A model generated the notes under the pieces. The model did no database searches, was not told the DNA's origin, and saw only the letters and a list, made by a program, of their open reading frames with translations. A DNA stretch of 64,000 nt, from the NCBI GenBank assembly GCA_963693085.1, contig OY856413.1, forward strand, positions 747,518,556 through 747,582,555. Reading direction: 5' to 3'. Every line of letters begins with the position of its first letter. Within the stretch, counting starts at the first letter, position 1. Origin of the DNA: Alisma plantago-aquatica. Its lineage: Eukaryota > Streptophyta > Magnoliopsida > Alismatales > Alismataceae. A program made the translations under genes and the position numbers. This document shows positions 48,051 to 58,648 of the stretch, one piece after another.

Positions 48051-48055
48051 GTTGT
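48051..48055. repeat. Target site duplication of element A (right), gttgt
   Basis: Perfect copy of 35229-35233, immediately after ...ggtccttaca. Confidence 0.9.
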
Positions 48056-49427
48056 AGTTGGTGATGTTGGCTTGCTGACTATAGGAGGTTCTGATGAAAT
48101 TAGGAATAGTTGTCTCACCTTGTGGATGGAAGAAAAAATATCATCAGTCTGAGAATGTTCAGGTGTAGATGGCTTAATTCCCTACAACTGAAAGGGGGTG
48201 ATCCTGTAGGAAAACAAACAGAATGATTGCGAAAATCCCAAGTAGAAGGACCATGACTCTTCAGCCATTCAACTCCCAAAACAACATTGTAGTTTCCTAA
48301 TGGTGTTATATATGCTCTGATAGACTTCTTTCTTCCTTGAATCAGCAATGGTAGGTCCATGCCCTATTTAGAATAAGACATTGAACCCCTACCAGCTACT
48401 GCTACCCGACCAACTAATGCAATGATGTGAGCATGGAGAGACATATACAATACATGTGGATCAATGAAGTTATGATTACTACTAGAATCAAGGAATACCA
48501 GTATGCTTCATGGTCCCAAAAACGCCCACAGTCATATGGTGTCCGAGAAGCCAGATCCATCCATGGCAAAGGTAGATATGGTCAACAATTCATCTGTTCC
48601 CGTTGTGTCCTCCTCAGCTTCAATTGTATTCTCCTTCTCTTCTGTATTGTCATCGTCTTCGTCGTCTATGAGGAACATCATAGGTTTTTTGCATTTATGT
48701 CCTTGGACATACTTCTCAGGACAATAATTGCACAAATTATTTGTCTGCCGTTCACTCATCTCAGCATGAGTGAGTTTCTGTATGTTCGTTTGAGAGTTGT
48801 TAGTCGATGGCGATAATGCCAGGACCTCCAGTTTGATGTCTTCTCTGGGACTATTGAAATTCTACCATTGAGGATGACACCAAGTTTGTTGTTGTTCCTC
48901 GATGATACACGCTCGCCGTGCCAGATCGAATCATGAAGATGATTCAGAGATGCCACAAAGCAACATCTCATGTTGGATCTCCTCCTTCAAGCCTGAGAAG
49001 AAGATCTCAGGGAGTATAGATTGCCGAAAACACATCGTTAGCAAGGCCAAATTCTCAAATTTACACTGATACTCCTTGACCGAACCTGTTTGACAAAGTT
49101 TGCAGAGTCGACACTGAGGAAGTCAAGCATCCATGGCTCTGAAGTGCTCGATGATGTCGTCTCAGAATAACTCCCATGAGAAATCCAAGTAAGCCTCGTT
49201 CAGATCTGAACACTCATATGAAGTATACCAATCCAGAGCCTCCCCGTCCAGATGCATCAATACAAGTTGAAGTTTCTCGTTATTCATTGTGATGTTTGCG
49301 TGGTGGAAGTAGTACTCACATTTCTTAAGCCATCGCTCAGGTGCTTCCTCGCTGCTGTATTCGGAGAAATGTAGCTTGAAGCGATCATTCTTCCATGGTC
49401 TACCATCTACTCCCTTTGCCTGATGAT
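48056..49427 (-). pseudogene. Base chromovirus gag and protease part
   Basis: Continuation of the base element on the far side of element A. Minus strand: a gag region (about 49400-48900) with degenerate frames such as LDGEALDWYTSYE and FENLALLTMCFRQ, then a zinc knuckle CNYCPEKYVQGHKC (about 48730) and an acidic linker (48690-48600). The protease domain's C-terminal half follows (GNYNVVLGVEWLKSHGPSTWDF, about 48290). Its N-terminal active-site triplet lies around 48470-48400, where the frame is broken. The 5' part of gag and the 5' LTR lie beyond element B. Confidence 0.75.
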
Positions 49428-52400
49428 TGTAAGGACCCTGACATTCGTTTTGGGCTTATCCTATTTTCTTTGCCTAAACCTTATGCGTAGTTTCTTGCTA
49501 ATCACCTTTAGTGGTGATTAGGGTTTTCTTATGCTTTGCTGAGAGTTGGAGGTGATACTTACAAAATAACCTAAGTTTAAGGTTGATGAGCATGTTTGTC
49601 ACGTTGAGAGATGCTCTTCTCTCTCTTTGCTTCCTCTAGAGTTGAGAGGAAGGGTTGGACTCGTTCCTTGAGTTGCCTTGGGCCTTGTTGAGGTTTGTTG
49701 GGCTTTGTTTCACCTTGTTTGGGCCTTGCCTTGCCTTGATGAGCTTTGTATCGGGCAGGAGCACCTTGTATCGGCCATGGGGGTGTCGTCCATGGGTGTG
49801 TCGGCCAAGGTGGTGGTGTGTTTCGGCCTTTGACCCCTTTGACCTCCTTGCTTTGGTTGTGTCACCATACCTTGGACATGTGGCCGATCTCTTGATGAGT
49901 GGTGGCATAGCATGTTGCATGTCAGTTGCAAGGTGGCAATACGTCGGACAAGTGTCCCTAAGTAAGAGGACACCTTGCCTTGGTTCACCTTTGATCCTTT
50001 TCTATATATAAATTCCCTTTCACTTCCATAGTATCCCTTTTATCTCTTTTTTGCTCTTCTCTTCTTTGGTGCATGACATACCTTTCTTTGGTGTGCTTGG
50101 TGGCCAATCCCCCTTGGTGGAGATCTCTTCTTCTTCCTCTAGCTTGGTGGCCAAACCCTAGGTGGACCTTGCTTCCTTAGTATGTATCTTCCCTCTCTCC
50201 TCATCATCTTCTTCTCCATCTTGCCTACTCTTCGGCCATAGTGGTTATGATCCTTGTTCCTTTTCTTGAGGTGACCAAAAGTGGGGTGCTTTGGAGCTAG
50301 AAGCTTAGAGCATGGAGCTTTGGAGCTTGAGGAGCTTACTTTAGGTGGGTTACATAAACTTCTAACCTTAACTATACTACCTTCCCTTTTGTTGTATGTT
50401 CATGTATGATCATATTCGGCCATGCAACTTGTTGAATATACGTCTTACCTTTGATCTTGTTGATATATGATATTGTTTGCTCTTTTGGATATGATGTGGA
50501 TGCACCTTTGGATCTAGTTGGCCGAACTCATAGTTGAGGGTTTTCCCTTTGGTGGCAATACCCCTTTCTCTCCTTGGTCATGAGAAGTGAGTTTGAGGCC
50601 TAATGTTATGGACAACACCCCTCGCTTGGTTGTTGAGAGGTGAGTCTATACTCTAGATGCTTAAGAAACACCCTTCTCTCACCATGGATTTGATAGGTGA
50701 GCCTAGGTGGAGTGTTGACATAGATGCGGTGGTGATCCATCTTGATGCCCAGTTTGTGATAAAGGCTTGTGCAAAACCCCTCTCTCTTGGTCGTTGAGAG
50801 GTGAGCCAATTCCTTTGATCTTTTAGGGTTGTGAAGATGGTGATCTTGAGGTTGATGATGACCCTATCTGGCTATGCTTCATGCTTTTCACGACATGCTC
50901 TTTAGTAGTGTTGCCCGAAACCTCTTTGTCTAAGGGTTTAACTCTTGGCTGATATGATGTGTTTGGTTGGCTTTGTGCCTGATATGGCTCTCTTGACTTT
51001 GATGATTAGCTAGGGCGTTATGCCTTGATCTAGATGATCCTTTGACCTAGTAGTTGTTGCCCCCTTGGCTGATAGAGTGTCTAGTTGATATCTCAGTTTG
51101 GAGTCTTGGGCGATATATGTTGGGTCAGGTTCTTGCCCAACATAGGATGAGTGGTGGCCCTTGAGAGTACCTTGTGGTGACCGATATGGTATTGTTTTTT
51201 TTGGGCGATAAGCCTCCCTGCGGTGCCCTTGTATAGGCTGTTGATGTGTACCTTGATGAGCATTATGATGCTAGCTTTGGGCACCACAATCTTAGCCGAT
51301 AGGGTGGTGATGGTTGTCCGACATAACCCTAACCCTAGTTAAGCTTCCCATCACACCTTGACCTTGGGTGCACGATATGCCCCATGGATTCAGCTGCACG
51401 TCACACCATGAAGTGGTTGCCCGATATACCTTGCCTTTGGGTTGGCCGATAGGCCTCTAGTGAGGGTTGTTACCCTGCCCGTTATCACCTGTAGTGAGAG
51501 TTTCCCGACTCGTCACATTTCTTGTGATGGTAGCAGGAACCTTTGGTGAGGGTTATGTCCAACCTGGAAACCCTAGGTAGTAGTTCTTTATCATGTAACC
51601 ACATCTTTTGAAATATGGATGATAGCTGCAAATATATGCTGTGTTGGATGTCTAAAGATGATGTTGTTTAATATAATACGATTCTTGCCCATGTTTATAA
51701 GGTAAAGAACATAATTGGATGCCCCATGATTTGATAGAAGTGATGTAATTGATACAGTATGACACACATATTTATAATCATGACATGTGCATCTGCAAAC
51801 CCTAATAAATGGATTAATCACCGTGAACCCACATCAATGTTAGAAATGGGATATGATGGCAGGTTGTGAACCAGGGTATGTTGGGAATCTAAGATGCTAC
51901 TTCATAAGATGATAAGATACATGGTTATATTCTCAAGAATAGGGCATAGTGTATGCTCATGGTTTGATAACAATAATATGATTGATACAGCTTATGCTTC
52001 ATATAATCATGAATGTCATTCCAAATATAATAACATGATAATCATAAAGATCTCTGTTCTGTGATTTAAGTTGTCTCTCTCTGGATATGCATACTAACCA
52101 TGCAGGTATATTCAATGGATTCATAGCTATGTAAGAGCTATGAAGTATATGGGCTTTGAATAACACTAAATGATAATAATCCTTGTTGATGAGATAGCAT
52201 ACACCACCTGTATGATGAGATAGGTCTGAGGACCTGATAAAGGCTGAGTGCCTAGTGAAGTATTATCTTCTTGATGATGGGATAGGGATTCTTATCCCAA
52301 GTAGTGATGATGCCTTAAGGGGTAGTGGTTTTCTATATAAAGGATTGAGATCCCAGGACGATGTGATGATGACATGCATAATATAACTCACTGCTTGTAT

Positions 52401-53811
52401 GTTTTACAACTTGGTTGCCTCAACAATCCACTTAACAGCTACTACTTAATTACAGTTGAATATATCATGTATTTTTCCCTGGCCATAGATCCATCATCGT
52501 CAAAATTTGGTGATGGTTAAATAGGTTTATCCTGCTGGATTACCTGGAGTGCATATTGTCAAATATGCGGGGTTTTCTCCTAGCCGAAAATAGGAGGATT
52601 AGAGTACAACTATGGTTGTAGACTCCATATGGTAAAGAGCATGGTGAACATGCCCATGACTCGATGAGTTAGAGCATGAATGCGTTCATGGATCAAGAGC
52701 ACGGTGATCAGGCTCGTGGCTCAAAAAGTATACTAGCACATGTGTCAAGATAAGCTAGAAATATGGGTAGCTTGCAGAGCTAACCCTGAGGCTGAGGCCA
52801 TATATGCATGAGACTGCGGTCCGACTTTGGTTTTCATGTACTGACCACAAGGAGGTGAGGTTGTGGAGTCTGGCTCTCCCATTGACCTTGTATGGCACCA
52901 GTTTTTGGGCTTCACAGCCAAAGGTTGGATTTGAGCAGGGACAACTCACTTCCTCAGGGCATAATAAAATGTAATCCAACCGAATAGTATATATATTGCT
53001 TAGAGCACAACACAGAACATTGATTGAGGCCTTGCTTATATAGTTGATCTAGTTGTACCCTGTAATTATGTGTACGATCCTTATATTTTGTGATAAGTTC
53101 TTATAAAGCTTATCTTTTCAATCATGTTCCATAAAGAAATACTAGGTTATATGCCTCCCGTAATCCTGGTAAGATGGATGATATAGTAAGTTCTGCTCAG
53201 TACACTGCTCATATAATCTGCGTATATCAATTATCTGCCTTTCTTGCTTTAATATTTTTGGATTTTTATAGTTTGGCGGGGAGTTATGTTTCTCGCTGGG
53301 ACTATGTGTCTCACCCCACTAGTTTACAACCTTTTTAGGTGACCGTGCTAGATGTGGTGGTGGTCGTGAGGTTGCAGCCAAGCCGCAAGAAGAGGAGCGG
53401 TAGAAGGCAAGAGATGGACATGCTGCATGTTTTGGTGTTTGGTAGTAGAGTTCTAGAGTCATCCCTATACTCTCAGGTCCTCAAAAGTGTTTTGACGACA
53501 TTTCATGATGTATAGCCATTGTATTATTATTCATCCTGATGTTGGCCTTATGAGGCTTGTTATGTACATATAATCAGGTGATGAACTCATGTACTGGAAG
53601 GACGGCTGGTTTCTGAACATTTGTGGACATATATCAGGCTTGTGTATGTATAACATGTTTCAATGCAAGATTTGGATGTACTAAGCTTTCTTTTATATGT
53701 CTTTCCACAAACGGTTTTAATTAACCTGTGTTTTTGGTAAAATGTGGTTTATGGAAGTTCCGGACGTTCTAGCGTGCCACCTTGCTGTCTGTGTGATGGC
53801 AGAGTGTCACA
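49428..53811 (+). repeat. Element B 5' LTR, 4384 bp
   Basis: TG...CA termini (tgtaaggacc...gagtgtcaca). Between about 50905 and 51510 it carries around fourteen dispersed copies of a short motif close to (g/c)ccgata, repeated in the 3' LTR. Confidence 0.93.
50001..50012 (+). promoter_or_regulatory. TATA-like box in element B 5' LTR
   Basis: tctatatataaa, about 575 bp into the LTR. The same box is at 59213-59224 in the 3' LTR, and a close relative lies at the equivalent place in element A. Confidence 0.55.
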
Positions 53812-53818
53812 GTTGGTT

Positions 53819-53836
53819 TGGTATCAGAGCTCTAGG
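53819..53836 (+). other. Element B primer binding site
   Basis: tggtatcagagctctagg, seven bases after the LTR end. Confidence 0.85.
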
Positions 53837-53943
53837 TTCAGTGAGTTTATAGGGATCTAGGACTTGGTTTGTGTCTATTCTTGTGAGTTTTCTAGATTTT
53901 CTTACAATCAACTTCTACCATCAGTGGAAGATAAATCTTAAAG

Positions 53944-55140
53944 ATGTCTAGAAACCATGAAGAACATGTTGCCGAGAGTAGTGAGGCTGCATTAGTTGAT
54001 GGAGCTAGAGTGTAGGCACATGAAGATCGGGTGCCTGAGGTCCCCCAACTTGACCCAACCATTCTTGAAAACTCTGCCTACCAGCTACTAATGGGGTAGT
54101 TGATGGCTATGATGAATCACATGGTGGAAAGAGTGTCAGTGCCTCTGCCTAGAGAACATGCTCCCCATGGTGAATCATCAGGCATTGGGAAGTCCTTTGA
54201 GTGGCTTCGCCGAGTCATAGTTTCAGATTATGCTGGGACGGTTGATCCAACAGATACAGATCTGTGGCTGACAGGTCTCGAGAAGGCCTTCTGGATCCTT
54301 GACATCCCCGAAGCAGACAAAGTCAAGCACGATGTCTACCTTCTGAAAGGTAGTGCAGGCCATTGGTGGGCCATCGAGGAGGAGAAGCGACCCAATGAGG
54401 TGATCAGTTGGGAGGTTTTCTGACGAGAGTTCGTCAGAAGATACTTTCCAAAGATGTATCTAGACGAGAAGATCAACTAGTTTGAGCATTTGCACCAAGG
54501 ATCGATGAACATCACCGAGTATGAAGCCAAGTTCATGGACCTGTTGAGGTTCTGTCCTCATATGGAGGTGACAAATGATGAGTGGATCAGATGGTTTGAG
54601 AAAGGTTTGAGCGCTGAGCTATCAACACCTACTGCTGCTTTGGAAAATCGGGAGCGGTTTGCCACATTCGTGGAGTCCGTCCGCAGGATTGAACAGCCTG
54701 TCAGGGAGAAAAGGGAATCCATGAGCAGGAAAAGGCCTGCTCAGTTCCAGAGACAGAGATCTGGTGGCTTCAAGAAGCCAAGGTTTTCGTTACCTTCCAC
54801 GATGCAGAGTTCTCGTGCACCATCTCAGTGGTTTCTGAGTAAGGGAAGAGGGTGTGGATTTTCACCATCCAAGGTGCATAGTACAACTTCAGTGGCAGTG
54901 ACAGGGCCATCTAGGCCACAGATAGAAGGAAGGTCATGTTACCACTGTGGACAGACTGGGCACTTGAGGTCAAATTGCTCAAAGAGAGATGTTGAAGTAA
55001 CACAACAGTAGGGGTAGAATCAGCAAGGGTCAGATAGACAGTAGCCCAGTAGTAGCAGAGGGTGAGGATGTGGTCAAGCATCACAAGCGGGATCGTCTGC
55101 TCAAGGAAGCAAAGGACGTGGACAGCAAGCAATGACTCAA
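53944..55140 (+). pseudogene. Element B gag (nucleocapsid)
   Basis: MSRNHEEHVAESSE at 53944, then a TAG before AHEDRVPEVPQ at the same codon as in A. Another TAG follows at MG-stop-LMAMM, where A has CAG. The gag domain continues with FEWLRRVIVSDYAGT, DLWLTGLEKAF, GSAGHWW and a TGA before REFVRRYF. NITEYEAKFMDLLRF and ALENRERFATFVESV follow, and then a CCHC knuckle CYHCGQTGHLRSNC at about 54940. Two stops follow VTQQ. A basic, Ser/Gly/Gln-rich linker (55020-55140) leads to the protease. Confidence 0.85.
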
Positions 55141-58100
55141 TTCTATGCTATGAGTCAGCCGGAGGCGATAGTCAACCCGCGAGTGATGACATGTCAGATG
55201 GAGTTATTTCATTCTAATTTGTCTTCTTCTTGCTTTATATCTATTTTGGTTGACACGGGTGCTATGCACTCTTTTATCGCATGAACTCTGCTTGAAAATT
55301 GTCTTTTACTTGTTAACTGTAAGAAAGATAGCCTATTGTTAGAAACCCCTCTTGATGGTTTCTCGATGCTCCAAGAAGTGTGTCCATCCTGTGTTCTATA
55401 TTTTTTGGGACACAATATACAAGTCGACCTTATACCACTTCATATGCATGGATTCAATGTGATCCTTGGGATGGATACCTTATAGAAGTATAAGATTGTA
55501 TTGGACTGTGGTTCCAAGCAAACAGTGTTTGATGACGATGGAGAGAAGTGGATCTTCCAAGGAGATAGGAAGATTCTTCCGACATGTTTAGTGTCAGCAA
55601 TGGTGGCTAAGAAGTTGTTGCGGTAAGGATGTAAGGTGTTCTTAGCTCATGTTGTGGATACCAAGGCAAAAGGTCCTAGACTTAAGGAGGTTCCGGTTAT
55701 CCCAGAGTTTACGGATGTGTTTCCCGATGAGTTCCCTGGTGTTCCCCCATGTCGAGAGATTGATTTTGAGATCAATCTGGTACCAGGAACACATCCAGTT
55801 GCCTAGACACCGTACAGGATGGCTCCAGCCGAGATGGCAGAGCTGATGAAGTAGTTACATGAATTATTAGATAAAGGTTTCATCAGACCAAGCACATCGC
55901 CGTGAGGTGCTTCGGTCCTTTTCGTAAAGAAGAAGGATGGATCGATGTATTTGTGTATAGATTATCGGCAGTTAAACAAAGTTACGATCAAGAACAAGTA
56001 CCTGTTGCCGAGGATAGACGATCTGTTTGATCAATTATGTGGCTCTATAGTGTTCTCAAACATCGATCTACGGTCTGGTTATCATCAATTAAGGATTAAG
56101 GTGGATGACATACCAAAGTCAGCTTTTAGGATGAGGTATGGTCACTTTGAGTTTGTGGTTATGCCGTTTGGACTAACCAATGCACCTGCTGCTTTCATGG
56201 ATCTAATGAACATGGTGTTTCGTCCGTTTCTAGATCAGTTTGTTGTACTTTTTATAGATGACATCTTGATCTATAGTTGGGATAGTCAAGAGCATGAATA
56301 GCATCATCGAAAAGCATTGACTCTTCTCCGCAAACATCTATTGTATGCCAAGTTTAGTAAGTGCGAGTTCTGGTTGAAAGAAGTGACTTTCTTGGGTCAT
56401 GTGATATCTTCAGAAGGGGTCAAAGTGGACCCTAAGAAAGTGGAGTCAGTTGCGGATTGGGAGCAATAGAAGATTCCTGTAGAAGTTTGTAGTTTTCTGG
56501 GTTTAGCAGGATACTACCAGAGGTTTATAAAAGACTTCAGTGTGACCACGTTGCCGATGATAAAGTTGACCAGGAAGGATGTACCTTTTGTTTGGGATAA
56601 TCATTGTCAGCGAGCTTTCCAAAGTTTGAAGAAGAAGCTGACTAGTGCTCCAGTGTTGGTGCTGCCAGAGCCTAGGAAAGGTTATGTTGTTTTTTGCGAT
56701 GCTTCTAAGAAAGGTTTAGGATATGTGCTGATGCAGGAAGATCATGTGGTTTCTTTTGCTTCGCAATAGCTTAAGAAACATGAGGAGAATTATCCGACAC
56801 ATGATTTGGAGTTGGCCGTAGTGGTCCATGCGTTAAAGATTTGGAGACACTATCTTTATGGGGAAGTGTTTCAGATCTTTACAGATCATAAGAATCTAAA
56901 GTACATCTTCTCGCAAAGTGAGCTAAACATGCGGCAATGTCGCTGGATGGATCTGATCAATGATTATGATTGCACCACTGAGTATCATCCTCGTAAGGCG
57001 AATGTGGTAGCTAATGCGCTTAGCAGAAAGTCTCCTTCTTCTCGCTCGATGAACAAAGCACAATTGAGTTCCTTAGTATGCCATAGGAGGGATATGGTTA
57101 TCTCTTTGCGGCAGATGAATGTGCAGTTGGAAGTTTCTTTGTTGGTAGGTTTGTTGGCACAGATGAAAGTCAAGCCTATGTTGAGGCAGCAGATCAAATA
57201 TGCACAGCAGATAGATGCTTCGGTTCAGTTGATAAGATCAGAGTTTGGCAGTGAAATGTGTGATGGGTTCCGTGAGTCTGAAGATGGACTTGTTTTTTTA
57301 TCATAATAGGATGGTGGTCCCCGATGTTGATAATCTGCGAAAGCTAGTGCTTGATGAAGCACACACATCGATGTACACTATGCATCTAGGAGTCACCAAG
57401 ATGTATCGTAATCTGAAGGATCTGTATTGGTGGCCTGGCTTGAAGAAGGATGTAACTGAGTTTGTGGCTAGGTGTGCGGTATGCCAACAAGTTAAGGCTG
57501 AGCATCAAAAACCGGTAGGTACGTTGCAACCCATGCTGATACCGTAGTGGAAATGGGATCATATAACCATATATTTCATAGTTGGTCTGCCAAGGATAGC
57601 TAAGAATCATGATTCCATTTGGGTAATAGTGGATAGGATGACGAAGTCTTCCCATTTCATACATGTGAAGACAACGTATACAACAGAAAAGCTTGCTCAG
57701 GTGTATGTAGATGAGATAGTGTGTTTACACGGTATACCAGCAATGATAGTTTCTGACAGAGGTCCTCAGTTCACGAGTCATTTTTGGGAACAGTTGCATA
57801 AAGCGTTGGGAACGCGGTTGAGGTTCAGTGCTGCTTTCCACCCACAGATAGATGGGCAGTCTGAAAGGACTATTCAGACTTTGGAAGATCTTCTCCGAGC
57901 ATATGTTTTACAGTTCCTAGGCAGCTGGGATGTGCATCTCAGTTTGATAGAGTTCACCTACAACAACAGTTACCTGTAGAGCTTCGACATGGCTCCTTAT
58001 GAGGCCCTATATGGCCGGAAGTGCATATCTCCTCTATGTTGGTATGAGTCTGGTGAGTATCAACTTTTGGGGCCTGAGTTAGTGCAACAGATAACAGAAA

Positions 58101-58636
58101 AGATCAAAGTGATACAACAACAGTTGAAAGCAGCACAAGACAGATAGAAGTTTTATGTAGACAATCGTCAATGATCTTTAGAGTTCCAGGTGGGAGACAA
58201 AGTGTATCTCAAAGTCTCATCGTGGAAAGGTGTGCTAAGGTTTGGACGAAAAGGGAAGCTGGCTCCCAGATATATGGGGCCATATCCGGTGATAGCACAT
58301 GTTGGCAAGGTAGCTTATAAGTTAGAGCTGACGCTAGAGTTGTACATGTTATATCTGGTGTTCCATGTCAGCATGTTGAAGAAAAGTCATCCAGACACGG
58401 GAATAGTGACACAGCTAGTTGAGATTGAGTTCGATGAAGATGTGACCTACGACGAAGGTCCAGTGATGATCCTTGACAGAAGAGTGAAGAAGTTGAAGAG
58501 GAAATACCTGGTTCTTATGAAAGTCCTTTGGCATCATTGTGGCATTGAGGAAGCCACGTGGGAGCTTGAGGAAGAGATGAGGAGGAAGTATCCCTCGCTT
58601 TTCTCTTCTGATTTTGGGGGCAAAATCCCTTTGTAG
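55141..58636 (+). pseudogene. Element B pol: protease, RT, RNase H, integrase, chromodomain
   Basis: Protease: SILVDTGAMHSF with the catalytic DTG intact (55240-55280). [45 protein letters not shown] (56240-56275). RNase [54 protein letters not shown]. Integrase: HLGVTKMYRNLKDLYWWPG and CAVCQQ are present, but the first catalytic Asp reads Tyr (ITIYFIVGLP, about 57570). The second (IVSDRGPQF) and the Glu (GQSERTIQ) are intact. The chromodomain at 58470-58600 (VLWHHCGIEEATWELEEE) ends IPL at 58636. At least nine in-frame stops, most at Gln codons conserved in A. Confidence 0.9.
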
Positions 58637-58648
58637 AGGTTTATGCCT
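58637..58648 (+). other. Element B polypurine tract region
   Basis: aggtttatgcct between the pol stop and the LTR start tgtaagg. The purine run (gtagagg) is weak compared with the tract in A. Confidence 0.4.

Larger units (their letters stand above)
31139..49427 (-). mobile_element. Base element of the nest: small-LTR chromovirus (Reina-like), split by later insertions
   Basis: A minus-strand Ty3/gypsy element whose parts are at 31139-35233 (3' LTR, chromodomain, integrase, RNase H, RT) and 48056-49427 (protease, gag). Rejoining the flanks of element A restores gene order and one copy of gttgt. The 5' end lies beyond element B, outside the window. The short LTR (about 290 bp), gag with CCHC knuckle and C-terminal chromodomain fit the Reina lineage by architecture, and that lineage call is an inference. 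Confidence 0.8.
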
